Shown: one piece after another, positions 54,660-63,535 of the stretch
Position numbering within the stretch: the stretch's first letter is position 1
How the letters are laid out: every line of letters begins with the position of its first letter
Source: Geodermatophilus sabuli
GTDB taxonomy: Bacteria > Actinomycetota > Actinomycetes > Mycobacteriales > Geodermatophilaceae
Direction of reading: 5' to 3'
Assembly: GCF_900215145.1 (NCBI RefSeq)
Contig: NZ_OBDO01000003.1
Location: forward strand, 175,305-239,304
DNA length: 64,000 nt
Translations under genes and position numbers: made by a program
The notes under the pieces: generated by a model
The model's input: the letters and a program-made list of their open reading frames with translations, nothing else
Databases searched by the model: none
What the model was told of the DNA's origin: nothing

Positions 54660-56732
54660 TCAGCGGTTCCAGGTGCTCCAGCGGAGCGGACTGGACTCGA
54701 AGCTCCTCGGCTCCCCTGCCAGAGCGACCTCGGTGTGCAGGATGTGACCGGTGGCAGGATCGAGGTAGCTACGGGTCTCGACGCCGTCGGCGACCGCCTC
54801 CACCAGGACGGGGCAACCGTCGGTCCAGTGCGCAGGCGCGTGCGCCAGGACCGCGCCGGATCGGGCGCTCACGGCGACGCCGCCCCGCTGGTCCACACCG
54901 GGCGCAATGGGGAGCGCCGGGGATGACGCCAGCTGTTCCGCGTCCACCTGACCCGGCTCCGTCGCGGCCGCCCGCGCCGTGGCCAGCCGTTCCTGCAGGA
55001 GTGCGGTGCGGTGCGACGTCGTCCCGTCCGAGACGTCGACGCCGTACACGGCACGGGCCTCGTCGGCCGAGATCAGCCCCGTCTCGACGTCGTTCAGGAC
55101 GGCGGCGACCTCGCGGTCCAGGGGATCGCCCCAGCCTCCGCCGCCGGCCGCCTTCACCGCGAAGCTGTGCCCCTCCGGCAGGCTGAATCCCTGGGTGAGC
55201 GTCCCGATCGGGGTGACCTCGCCCTCGGGGCCGTGCAGTTCGATCGACGTGCCACGTCCGGGCGATCCCCCCGCGGTGCCCGGCAGGGGGATCTGACCGT
55301 GACCACCGATGGCCGCCCCACTCACATGGGGTGACCCGTCGACGGTGAACGCGAGGTCCACGCCGCAGCCTCCCCGGTACCGCCCGGCACCGGAGACGCC
55401 GGAGGAGCGCCGCCGGTACTCGAAGCGGAGCGGATACCAGGATTCGCTGACCTCGACGTCGTTGGTCTGGATGGCCGCCTGCTGACCGACCAGGTAGAAG
55501 TTGAAGTCCGTGCCGTCGCGGTCGTTGCCGGCGGGCGAGCCGACGGCCGTGCCGTCGATCATGATCCACGAGTCCGTGGCGCCGGTGAGGCCCTGGCCGG
55601 AGAAGGTGACGACCTGGTTCGCCGACATCGTCTGCGAGCTGGACAGGAAGGGCCGGCTCAGGCTCGCCGGCGATGCGGCGACGGCCTGGTGGAACGTCCG
55701 CTGCGCCGCCTCGCTGGCGTCGTGCGAGGCGATGATGTGCGCGGCGCCGACCGGTGCGGGGTGCGTGCAGTTCAGCAAGCTGCCCACGGGGCAGTGGACC
55801 TCGAGGGCCTCGTAGAAGCCCTGGTTGAGGGGGACGTCCCGACCGATGAAGCGCTGGAGCTCGACGCCGATCTTGCCCTTGACGATGTACTCCTTCGAGT
55901 TGAAGAAGTGGGTGGTCTGGGGCGCCGTGCCGGTGAAGTCGAACCGGATGGAGTCGCCGTCGACCGTGGTGGTGCACGGGATGCGGAATCGTTCGTCGTT
56001 CCACTCCGCCCAGCTGGTCGACCGGTAGACGCCGTCCTCGATGAGCGCGATCTCGCGTCGGACCGCTGCTTCCGTCCGCCGGTTGAGCTCGTCGAAGCCC
56101 TTCTGGAGCGCGTCGACACCGATCTGGTCCGCCAGCTGTTGGAGCTTGGCCGCTCCGACGTCGACGCCGGCCGCCAACCCGCGGATGTCCATCTCCACGA
56201 GATGAGGCATGCGGACGTTGTTGAGCAGGATGTTCCACGGATCGCGGCGTTCCACTCCCGCTGCGGTGATCTTCACCGCCGGCAGCCGGATGGCCTCCGA
56301 GAAGCAGTCGGTGGCGCTGGGCGCGAAGGACCCCGGCTGCATGCCTCCGACGTCCACGACGTGCGCCGAGTTGGCCATCCAGGCGACGAGGCGCTCCTCG
56401 GCGAACACCGGCCGCATGATGAACACGTCCTGCGCGTGGAGCCCACCCCCGCGGTGGGGGTCGTTGGCCAGGAACACGTCGCCGTCCTGGATGTCGTCAC
56501 CGTGCTCGGTGAAGACGCCCGCGATCGCGTTGGTCGCCGCGTAGAAGTGGTAGGCGATGTGCCCGCCGCCGGTCACCAGCAGCCCCTTGCCGTCGAGCAG
56601 GGTGCAGGAGTAGTCGCCCCCCTCGACCACCAACGGGCTCACTGCTGTGCGCTTGATGGTCGCGGCGCCCTCGCCACAGATCGCGTCGAGCTGGTGGCGA
56701 AGGACCTCGAGCGCGATGTTGTCAAGCTGCAT
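54660..56732 (-). CDS. Hydantoinase/oxoprolinase B-type subunit
   Basis: The product has 690 residues from ATG 56732, overlapping the A-subunit end by 11 bases. The metal-site region NDPHRGGGLHAQDVFIMRPV, THPAPVGAAHIIASHDASEA and the late RYRGGCGVDLAF match HyuB/acetone-carboxylase alpha-type proteins. The C-terminal ~100 residues extend beyond the classical domain. With the A subunit it should couple ATP hydrolysis to amide or lactam opening or to a carboxylation of a ketone. The length and the pairing are normal; the substrate is unknown. Confidence 0.9.
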   Translation of the reverse strand: MQLDNIALEVLRHQLDAICGEGAATIKRTAVSPLVVEGGDYSCTLLDGKGLLVTGGGHIAYHFYAATNAIAGVFTEHGDDIQDGDVFLANDPHRGGGLHAQDVFIMRPVFAEERLVAWMANSAHVVDVGGMQPGSFAPSATDCFSEAIRLPAVKITAAGVERRDPWNILLNNVRMPHLVEMDIRGLAAGVDVGAAKLQQLADQIGVDALQKGFDELNRRTEAAVRREIALIEDGVYRSTSWAEWNDERFRIPCTTTVDGDSIRFDFTGTAPQTTHFFNSKEYIVKGKIGVELQRFIGRDVPLNQGFYEALEVHCPVGSLLNCTHPAPVGAAHIIASHDASEAAQRTFHQAVAASPASLSRPFLSSSQTMSANQVVTFSGQGLTGATDSWIMIDGTAVGSPAGNDRDGTDFNFYLVGQQAAIQTNDVEVSESWYPLRFEYRRRSSGVSGAGRYRGGCGVDLAFTVDGSPHVSGAAIGGHGQIPLPGTAGGSPGRGTSIELHGPEGEVTPIGTLTQGFSLPEGHSFAVKAAGGGGWGDPLDREVAAVLNDVETGLISADEARAVYGVDVSDGTTSHRTALLQERLATARAAATEPGQVDAEQLASSPALPIAPGVDQRGGVAVSARSGAVLAHAPAHWTDGCPVLVEAVADGVETRSYLDPATGHILHTEVALAGEPRSFESSPLRWSTWNR

Positions 56733-58815
56733 GGGGACGCACATCCAATCGAAGGGAGCCGCGCTCACCGACCGTGAGTACGGCTTCGCGGGGAATGAAG
56801 ACGGTGGTGTCGACGTCGTCCGCGAGGGCCGGGCCGTGGATCCGGTCGCCCGGGACCAACTCGGGCGTCCGGTAGCACGGGACCTGCTCGCTGCCGTTCC
56901 GGTCCAGGAACACCGTGCGGTGTGACGACGGCTGGGGGACCCCGTCGGTCCTGGACGCCGCAGCGAGCGGGAACGTCGCCCGGGGCAGACGCCCGGTTCC
57001 GACGGCACGGAGGAACGTGATCTCCAGCTGTGCATGCCTGGCGATGGCGCCCACTCCGTAGCGGGCCGCGTACTGGCGGAGGAAGGCGGCGCGGATCGCC
57101 TCCGGGTCGAAGCTCGTACCGTCCAGTGCTACCGCCACCTCGGAGGTCTGCCGGAAGAACCGGACCCCGATGTCGTGCGTCACGGCGCGATCACCCTCGG
57201 GCACCCCGTCGTCCCCCACGTCCTGGAAGACAGTCGCGCCGAGCCGCTTCAACTCGGCACTGATCTCCTCCGCATCGGCCTTGTCGAGCAACACGGCTGC
57301 GGACTTGATCCGCTGCCGCCGCACGTCGGCCGAGGCGGCACCGAAGGCGGACAGGACGGATGCCGCCGGCGGCACGACCACCCGCGGGATGTTCGTCTCC
57401 GCCGCGATGCTCGACGTGAAGAGTCCTCCGCTGCCGCCGTAGGAGATCAGCGCGAGCCGGCGGGGGTCGAGGCCACTGGAACCGGCGTGCAGACGGGTCG
57501 CCTTCGTCATCTCGGCGAGGGCGATCTCCCGGATGCCCCATGCGGTCTCCTCGGCGGAGAGGCCCAGGGACTCGCCCAGCGTGGCGCACACGCGCACGGC
57601 CGCCTCGCGGTCGAGGGTCATCGTTCCCCCGAGGAAGCTGGTCGGATCGATGTAACCGAGCACCACGAGGGCGTCGGTGATCGTCGCCTCCTGCCCGCCG
57701 TTGCCGTAGCACGCCGGCCCCGGCCATGCCCGTGCCGAACGGGGGCCCACCCGCAGGAGCCCGCGACCGTCGACCCACCCGATGGACCCACCGCCCGAGC
57801 CGATGGACAGCGTGTCGACCCGTGGCTGGGCGACGATCATCCCGTGCAGTTCGCCGCGCTCCGAGCGCTGGGGCTGGGAGTCGGCGATCACGGCGAGGTC
57901 GAAGCTGGTCCCGCCCATGTCGCCGCAGATCGCGTCGGTGATGCCCTCGTCGGAGCACACCTCGGCCGCCGCCATCACGCCGGCCGCGGGCCCGGACGCC
58001 ACCAGGACGACGGGCGACCGGCGGGCCTCGGCGAGGGTGACCGTCCCGCCGCTGGTCTGCAGCAGCAGGAGTGGGACGCGCAGACCGGTGTCGGCGAGCT
58101 GCTGCGCGAGGGCCTCGATACCGTCCAGCGTCGTGCTCGTGACGGCGTTCAGGACGGCGACCAGGGTCCGCTCGTACTCGCGGATGCTCGGGTGCATCTC
58201 GACGCCGCTGAACACCGGCAGATCGGGGAACTCGCGGCGGAGGAACTCGACGACGGAGAGCTCGTTCTGCGAGTTCTTGAACGACCACAGGAAGGAGACG
58301 GCGAGGGCCTCGATCCGGTGCGTCTCGACGAGATCGGTCACCGCGGCGCGGACCGCGTCGAGGTCGACGGGGACGAGGACCTTCCCGTCGCGGTCCACCC
58401 GCTCGTGGACGCCGACGACGGACGACCGCTCGATCGGGCTCCACGGCGGGACGAGGTAGCCGTCGATCGACACGCGACGAGAGCGCGCCATGGCGATCGT
58501 GTCCTCGAAGCCCGCTGTGGTGAGGAGACCGGCCCGGACCCCGTGCTTCTCGACCAGGGCGTTGGTCACCGCCGTCGTCCCCAGCCCGAAGCGCTCGACC
58601 TTGTCGAGGAAGTCCCCGAGCTCGAGGCCGATCTGGTCGGCCACGAGCTGGCACGCCCCGAGCACGCCGCGCCCGAAGTTCTGCGGATCGGTCGGCGACT
58701 TGGCCCGCCACAACGACTCACCGTCACCGCAGGCGAGGTCGGTGAACGTGCCGCCCACGTCGATCCCGACCGAGAATCCCCTTGATGCCGATGACGACAC
58801 CTCGCTGACACTCAT
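56722..58815 (-). CDS. Hydantoinase/oxoprolinase A-type subunit (ATPase)
   Basis: The product has 697 residues from ATG 58815, preceded by AAGGAGA. The actin-like nucleotide fold is shown by VGIDVGGTFTDLACGDG, ICGDMGGTSFDLAVIAD, SIGSGGGSIGWVD and ISYGGSGGLFTSSIA. It phosphorylates the substrate or bicarbonate in HyuA/acetone or acetophenone carboxylase-type complexes. No third (gamma) subunit of acetone carboxylase is visible. It lies between the DUF35 gene and the B subunit in one operon. Confidence 0.92.
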   Translation of the reverse strand: MSVSEVSSSASRGFSVGIDVGGTFTDLACGDGESLWRAKSPTDPQNFGRGVLGACQLVADQIGLELGDFLDKVERFGLGTTAVTNALVEKHGVRAGLLTTAGFEDTIAMARSRRVSIDGYLVPPWSPIERSSVVGVHERVDRDGKVLVPVDLDAVRAAVTDLVETHRIEALAVSFLWSFKNSQNELSVVEFLRREFPDLPVFSGVEMHPSIREYERTLVAVLNAVTSTTLDGIEALAQQLADTGLRVPLLLLQTSGGTVTLAEARRSPVVLVASGPAAGVMAAAEVCSDEGITDAICGDMGGTSFDLAVIADSQPQRSERGELHGMIVAQPRVDTLSIGSGGGSIGWVDGRGLLRVGPRSARAWPGPACYGNGGQEATITDALVVLGYIDPTSFLGGTMTLDREAAVRVCATLGESLGLSAEETAWGIREIALAEMTKATRLHAGSSGLDPRRLALISYGGSGGLFTSSIAAETNIPRVVVPPAASVLSAFGAASADVRRQRIKSAAVLLDKADAEEISAELKRLGATVFQDVGDDGVPEGDRAVTHDIGVRFFRQTSEVAVALDGTSFDPEAIRAAFLRQYAARYGVGAIARHAQLEITFLRAVGTGRLPRATFPLAAASRTDGVPQPSSHRTVFLDRNGSEQVPCYRTPELVPGDRIHGPALADDVDTTVFIPREAVLTVGERGSLRLDVRPHAA

Positions 58816-58834
58816 CACGTTCTCCTTGTCATCG

Positions 58835-59323
58835 TCATGGGCAGGCGTGGGCAAATCCGTACGTGGTGGCCCCGTCGGCCGCCTCCAGCAGCACCGCTCG
58901 CACCGGTGTGCCCGGCCTCAGGGCGCGCCCGCAGGTGCAGACGATCCGGCCGGGCAGCCGCACGCCCGCCGGCATGTCGACGGCGCCGGTCAGGTACGGC
59001 GTCATGCCGCGCCAGGGCTCGGGCAGGCTGACCCCACTGGCGGGCAGGTCCGAGACCGCCTCGTGCGCCCGGATCGCCACGTTCACGGTTCCCCGCGGGT
59101 CGATCGGCTCCCAGGCGTACTCGCCGCTCAGGCACACGTGACAGTGGGTCGAGAGGGGGAACCGGAGGGTGCGGCACTCGCTGCACCGCTGCAGGGACAG
59201 GTGGCCCTCGCGCAGCGAGTCCCAGAAGCCGGCGATGTCAGGGTGGACGTGCGGCGCCGGGCCCGGCGCCGCGTCGACGCGCTCCAGGGCGAACGGGTCT
59301 GGCGCTCCGCCGTCGATCGTCAT
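58835..59323 (-). CDS. DUF35 OB-fold protein with zinc ribbon
   Basis: This 162-residue protein has a rubredoxin-like zinc knuckle (CSECRTLRFPLSTHCHVC), preceded by the helix IAGFWDSLREGHLSLQR, and then an OB-fold. Such proteins pair with thiolase-like enzymes (ChsH2 with Ltp2, archaeal thiolase/HMG-CoA synthase complexes) and bring CoA or acyl-CoA to the partner. Its start lies one base from the thiolase-like stop, so a complex with 59325 is expected. Confidence 0.88.
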   Translation of the reverse strand: MTIDGGAPDPFALERVDAAPGPAPHVHPDIAGFWDSLREGHLSLQRCSECRTLRFPLSTHCHVCLSGEYAWEPIDPRGTVNVAIRAHEAVSDLPASGVSLPEPWRGMTPYLTGAVDMPAGVRLPGRIVCTCGRALRPGTPVRAVLLEAADGATTYGFAHACP

Positions 59324-59324
59324 C

Positions 59325-60524
59325 TCAGCGCACCTGCTCGTTGGTGAAGACGAGCGCGTCGCCCCACGGGGTGCCCCACTGCAGCGCCCGGGCGCCGGTG
59401 ATCTGCCGCGGGCCGGCTTCGCCCCGCAGCTGCCGGACCATCTCGAGCATGTGCCCGTAGCCGTACAGGTGGCCCTCGGCGAGGCTCCCGCCGGAGGTGT
59501 TCATCGGCAGCGGCGAGTCCAGGCCGATGCCCTTGTCCCGGCAGTAGGCGGCCGCTTCACCGGCGGCACAGAACCCCCAGCGTTCCAGTGCCATCCAGAT
59601 CTGCGGCGAGAAGGGGTCGTAGGTGTAGAAGCCGTCGAGGTCGTCGCGGGCGATGCCCGCCCTCTCCAGCACCGGGAAGGTCTTGGGGGCCACGTAGTCG
59701 TAGCTCGGGCTCACGCCGGCGCCGAGGCCGGGGCGGGAGAAGAACACGTAGTTGTCGCGTCCGGACTGGATGCCCTGCATGCCTGCGATGTGCACGACGG
59801 GCCGGCCCACGTCTGCAGCGCGTTCCGCCGTCGTCACGAGCAGGCAGGTCGAGGCGTCGACCATCTCGCAGATGTCGGACTGGCGCAGGGGCCCCATCAG
59901 CTCGGGCTCCGCGAGGTACTGCTCGACGCTGAGTTCGCGGTCCCTCAGCACCGCCATGGGGTTGTCGTGCGCGAAGGCGCGCAGGGTGACGGGGATCCGG
60001 GCGAGATCTGCCGCCGTCGCCCCGTAGCGGTCCATGTACTGCTGCGCGGCCAGAGCGGCACCTGCGCCCGCGCCCGGCGTGCCGTGGATCGTCCAGTTGC
60101 CGTATGGGCCGCCGCCGTCGCGCAACGCCTCGTCGACCGCGCCGAGCGAGGTCGGCATCTGAGGCAGCTTGCGGGCATAGCCCTGGGCGGCCACGTGGCT
60201 GTTGACCACGGCGACCACCTCGGCGACCCCCGTGGTCACGGCCATGGCCGCCTGCTGGATCGCCGTCGCGGTCCAGCGGCCGTGGGTCCACAGCTGGCTG
60301 ACCCAGGTCAGCTCGAGGCCGGCGGCCACGACGAACTCGTCGTAGTCGACCCCTCGCGGGGACCCCCAGGCCGTCACGAGGCCGTCGACGTCCGCCTTGT
60401 CCAGATTCGCGTCCCGCAGGGCGGCACGGAAGGACTCGAACTGCAGGCGCAAGGGACTGCGGCCCGGGTCCTTGCCGATGACGTCGCTGGTGCCCAGGCC
60501 CACGACGCAGGCGTTCAGCTGCAC
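59325..60524 (-). CDS. Thiolase-like protein (SCP-x/Ltp family)
   Basis: The product has 399 residues from GTG 60524 behind GAGGAGA. The thiolase fold is seen in the N-terminal VQLNACVVGLGTSDVIGKDP region and the C-terminal GGSLAEGHLYGYGHMLEM. The place of the usual nucleophilic Cys (about residues 78-92, LWTHGRWTATAIQQA) has no Cys. Relatives without it, such as Ltp2, are retro-aldolases that work with a DUF35 partner. It is the first gene of the operon from operator K. It probably releases a small ketone or aldehyde, or acetyl/propionyl-CoA, from a hydroxyacyl-CoA. Confidence 0.85.
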   Translation of the reverse strand: MQLNACVVGLGTSDVIGKDPGRSPLRLQFESFRAALRDANLDKADVDGLVTAWGSPRGVDYDEFVVAAGLELTWVSQLWTHGRWTATAIQQAAMAVTTGVAEVVAVVNSHVAAQGYARKLPQMPTSLGAVDEALRDGGGPYGNWTIHGTPGAGAGAALAAQQYMDRYGATAADLARIPVTLRAFAHDNPMAVLRDRELSVEQYLAEPELMGPLRQSDICEMVDASTCLLVTTAERAADVGRPVVHIAGMQGIQSGRDNYVFFSRPGLGAGVSPSYDYVAPKTFPVLERAGIARDDLDGFYTYDPFSPQIWMALERWGFCAAGEAAAYCRDKGIGLDSPLPMNTSGGSLAEGHLYGYGHMLEMVRQLRGEAGPRQITGARALQWGTPWGDALVFTNEQVR

Positions 60525-60619
60525 GGCTCGGGTCTCCTCTCGGCGGGGACGGGCGTCGGCGCTGTGATGTCCTGGCACAGACCTCGTCTCGGCGTGGCTG
60601 CCATCACACGGCGACGAGC

Positions 60620-60650
60620 TAACTAGACAGCCAACTAGTAATTTCGTCAA
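60620..60650 (-). promoter_or_regulatory. Operator/promoter K (thiolase-like/hydantoinase operon), variant motif
   Basis: Minus-strand TTGACG (60650-60645) is followed after 19 bases by TAGTTA (60625-60620). The spacer contains ACTAGTTGGCTGTC, the same variant as site C. AACTAG occurs twice on the plus strand (60621-60626 and 60633-60638). Confidence 0.65.
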
Positions 60651-60724
60651 GGGGGCCACCCGGACTCCACTGGCGGGCGCGGGGGTTCGGCGGTGACCCC
60701 TCACCGAGGCGGCCTCTCCCGAAA

Positions 60725-60760
60725 TTAGCTGGTTGACAAACATCAATGTGGCCCCATCAT
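60725..60760 (+). promoter_or_regulatory. Operator/promoter J (MaoC-CitE-CoA-transferase operon)
   Basis: TTGACA (60733-60738), 16-base spacer, CATCAT (60755-60760). The motif is TTAGCTGGTTGACAAACATC. It faces away from site K, about 80 bases apart, so the two divergent operons share a regulatory region. Confidence 0.78.
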
Positions 60761-60850
60761 GGAGCGCATGGACTTTCCCCCGGTCGGACGAGGTTGCCGA
60801 CGTCGGCCATCCTCGGGTGGACAGCCGGGGCGGTCGAGGAGGTACGGCTC

Positions 60851-61381
60851 GTGAACGAGAAGGACACGCCCGATCTCGATTCCTTCCCCGTGATCGCGAA
60901 GGGCAAGAAGTACGAGGACTTCACGCTCGACCAGACGATGGCCCACCACTGGGGCCGGACGCTGACCCAGGCGGACAACGTGGCCTTCTCGACCGCCACC
61001 TGCGCCTGGCTGCCGCTGCACCTCAACGTCGAGTACGCGCGCTCACAGGGGCACCGGGACATGGTGGTCAACCCCATGCTGGTGCTGTGCACTGCCGTCG
61101 GGCTCTCGGTCGAGGACCTCAGCGAGAGCGGCGGACCCTTCCTCGGCATCGACGACTGCGTGTTCCTGCGTCCGGTCTACCCCGGGGACACCATCACGGC
61201 CAGGTCGCGCGTCGTCGCGATGCGGACCTCCGCGAGCAAACCCGGGGTCGGCATCGTCACCTGGCACACCACAGCGTCCAACCAGCACGGCGAACCAGTG
61301 GTGGAGCTCGTCCGCACCAACCTGGTCGCCGCACGTGGCGACGCCCCATCCAACCCCAACGGGAGGAAAGACCTTGCCTAG
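60851..61381 (+). CDS. MaoC-family hydratase
   Basis: The product has 176 residues from GTG 60851, eight bases after GAGGAGG; the upstream ATG at 60746 would put the promoter inside the gene. It has TLTQADNVAFSTATC and PLHLNVEYA with the Asp/His pair of the hot-dog (R)-hydratases, then NPMLVLCTAVGLS and HPV-type FLRPVYPGDTI. Such enzymes hydrate itaconyl-, mesaconyl- or other enoyl-CoAs. The CitE gene overlaps its end (TTG 61374). Confidence 0.88.
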   Translation: MNEKDTPDLDSFPVIAKGKKYEDFTLDQTMAHHWGRTLTQADNVAFSTATCAWLPLHLNVEYARSQGHRDMVVNPMLVLCTAVGLSVEDLSESGGPFLGIDDCVFLRPVYPGDTITARSRVVAMRTSASKPGVGIVTWHTTASNQHGEPVVELVRTNLVAARGDAPSNPNGRKDLA

Positions 61382-62297
61382 CAGCCGGCTCCGACGCAGT
61401 GAGCTCTCGACCCCGGGCGTCAGCCCCAAGATGATCGCGAAGGCGGCTGCGAGCGACGCGGACCTGGTCTTCCTCGACCTCGAGGACTCCGTCGTGGCGT
61501 CGGAGAAGGAGGCGGCGCGGCGCAACATCATCGACGGCCTCAACGGTCTCGACTGGGGGAAGAAGACGCGTGCCTGTCGCATCAACCCCGTCAGCACGGA
61601 GTGGTGCCACGGCGACCTGATCGAGGTCGTCTCCGAGGCCGGCGAGAACCTCGACGTCGTGATCGTGCCCAAGGTCTACGGGCCCCGGGACGTCTGGTTC
61701 GTCGACGACCTGCTGACCCAGCTGGAGACCCGGCTCGGCCTGGAGGTCGGCGGCATCGGCCTCGAGGTGCTGATCGAGGAGACCAAGGCCCTCGCCCGCG
61801 TCGAGGAGATCGCGTCGTGCTCTCCGCGTCTGGAGGCGCTCATCCTCGGGGTCGGTGACCTCTCGGCGAGCCAGGGGATCCGTCTGGGCCACATCGGCGG
61901 TGGCGCCGAGGACGGTTACGGGTACCCCGGCGACGTCTGGCACTACGCGCGCAACCGCATGATCGGGGCTGCGCGGGCGAACGGCCTGGACGCGGTTGAC
62001 GGACCGTACGGCGCGATCAACAACCCGGTGGGCTACGAGCGCGAGGCGAACTGGGCGGCCACGCTGGGCAGCGTCGGCAAGTGGGCCATCCACCCCAGCC
62101 AGATCCCGATCGCCAACCAGGTCTTCGCGCCGACGCAGAAGGAGATCGAGCGCGCCACCGCGGCCGTCCGCGCCGTCCAAGAAGCCGAGAACGCCGGCCT
62201 CGGCGCAGCCTCCTTCCAGGGCCAGATGATCGACGCCGCCACCGCGCGCATCTTCGACGGGGTCCTGGAACGGGCCCGCCTCTGCGGTGTCGCATGA
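61374..62297 (+). CDS. CitE-like beta-hydroxyacyl-CoA lyase
   Basis: The product has 307 residues from TTG 61374 behind GGGAGGAAA, within the MaoC stop. LVFLDLEDSVVASEKEAARR, LILGVGDLSASQG and GKWAIHPSQIPIA are the CitE superfamily signatures. By context (MaoC before, family III CoA-transferase after), it resembles the (S)-citramalyl-CoA lyase of itaconate degradation, which makes acetyl-CoA and pyruvate. Other hydroxyacyl-CoA substrates are possible. Confidence 0.88.
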   Translation: MPSSRLRRSELSTPGVSPKMIAKAAASDADLVFLDLEDSVVASEKEAARRNIIDGLNGLDWGKKTRACRINPVSTEWCHGDLIEVVSEAGENLDVVIVPKVYGPRDVWFVDDLLTQLETRLGLEVGGIGLEVLIEETKALARVEEIASCSPRLEALILGVGDLSASQGIRLGHIGGGAEDGYGYPGDVWHYARNRMIGAARANGLDAVDGPYGAINNPVGYEREANWAATLGSVGKWAIHPSQIPIANQVFAPTQKEIERATAAVRAVQEAENAGLGAASFQGQMIDAATARIFDGVLERARLCGVA

Positions 62298-63535
62298 CGG
62301 TGCCCGCCGCCTCCGGCCCCCTGAACGGGATCAAGGTGCTCGACCTGACGTCGATGCTCGCCGGCCCCTTCACGACCATGCTGCTGGCCGATCTCGGCGC
62401 AGACGTGGTGAAGGTGGAGCCCCCGTCGGGTGATCGGACTCGCGCACTCGGCCCGCTCCGTGAAGGCGACGACCCCGAGCAGGCGCTGGGCGGGTACTTC
62501 CAGTCGGTCAACCGGGGCAAGCGCAGCGTGGTTCTGGACCTGAAGAGCGAGGCAGGAGCGGCCGAGTTCCGACAACTGGTCCGGGTCGCCGACGTCGTCG
62601 TCGAGAACTTCTCCTCCGGCGTCATGGAGCGCCTGGGCCTGAGCTACGAGGAGCTCGCCCTGGTGAACCCCCGTCTGGTCTACGCGGCCCTCCGGGGCTT
62701 CGGCGACGCCCGGTCGGGGAAGAGCCCCTACGAGACCTGGCCCGCCTTCGATGTCGTCGCCCAGGCCATGGGCGGCTTCGCTGGCATCACCGGCCCCGTG
62801 GGGGGGCCTCCCTCGAAGGCTGGTCCGGGGATCGGGGACATCTTCCCCGGCACGCTGCTCGCGTTGGCCGTCCTGGCCGCCGTACGGCACGCGGAACGGA
62901 CCGGCGAGGGGCAGTTCGTCGACGTCGCGATGTACGACGCGGTGCTCGCCCTGTGCGAGCGCATCGTCTACCAGCACTCCTACCTCGGCGTCGTCCCGCG
63001 GCCCATGGGCAACGGACACCCGCTGCTGGCTCCGTTCGACATCATGCAGACCCTCGACGGCTGGATCGCCGTCGCCGCCCCCAGCAACAACCACTGGCGG
63101 ATCCTCGCCGAGGCCATGGACCGACCCGACCTCGTCGACGACCCCCGCTTCATCGACAACGGGTCGCGGGTGGCACACGTCGGCGAGGTGCGCCGGATCC
63201 TCGGCGGCTGGCTCGCCGGACAGCCCACCGCGGCCGTGGTTGCAGCCCTCGGCGGCAGGGTGCCGATCGGGCCGGTCAACGACGCGGCCGACATCTTCTC
63301 CGACGAGCACGTCCACCTCCGGGAGATGCTGGTCGAGGTGGAGCAGCCCGGCTCCGACACGCCGGTGACGATCGCCGGCTCCCCGATCAAGTTCAGCGCC
63401 ACCCCGTCCCGGGTGAGGGGACGAGGTCCCAAGCTCGGCGAGGACGCCGTGGGGCCCCTCCTGGACGAGTGGGCGGCCTCGGGTCTCCCCCACGATGCTG
63501 CCCCACGAGCCGACGGGAACGACGATGCCGGTTGA
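62294..63535 (+). CDS. Family III (CaiB/BaiF) CoA-transferase
   Basis: The product has 413 residues from ATG 62294, which overlaps the CitE stop (ATGA). It has [20 protein letters not shown] and VNRGKRSVVLDLKS, and Asp in GIGDIFPG at the position of the aspartyl-CoA-forming residue. It lacks the GPGPH wording of the AMACR-like gene at 35929, so transfer rather than racemisation is likely. It would activate a dicarboxylic acid such as itaconate, mesaconate or a related acid using succinyl-CoA or another donor. Confidence 0.92.
   Translation: MTVPAASGPLNGIKVLDLTSMLAGPFTTMLLADLGADVVKVEPPSGDRTRALGPLREGDDPEQALGGYFQSVNRGKRSVVLDLKSEAGAAEFRQLVRVADVVVENFSSGVMERLGLSYEELALVNPRLVYAALRGFGDARSGKSPYETWPAFDVVAQAMGGFAGITGPVGGPPSKAGPGIGDIFPGTLLALAVLAAVRHAERTGEGQFVDVAMYDAVLALCERIVYQHSYLGVVPRPMGNGHPLLAPFDIMQTLDGWIAVAAPSNNHWRILAEAMDRPDLVDDPRFIDNGSRVAHVGEVRRILGGWLAGQPTAAVVAALGGRVPIGPVNDAADIFSDEHVHLREMLVEVEQPGSDTPVTIAGSPIKFSATPSRVRGRGPKLGEDAVGPLLDEWAASGLPHDAAPRADGNDDAG

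Noticed and set aside
56712..56726. GATGTTGTCAAGCTG similar to the operator
   Set aside because: It is coding sequence at the hyuB start and does not keep the palindrome.
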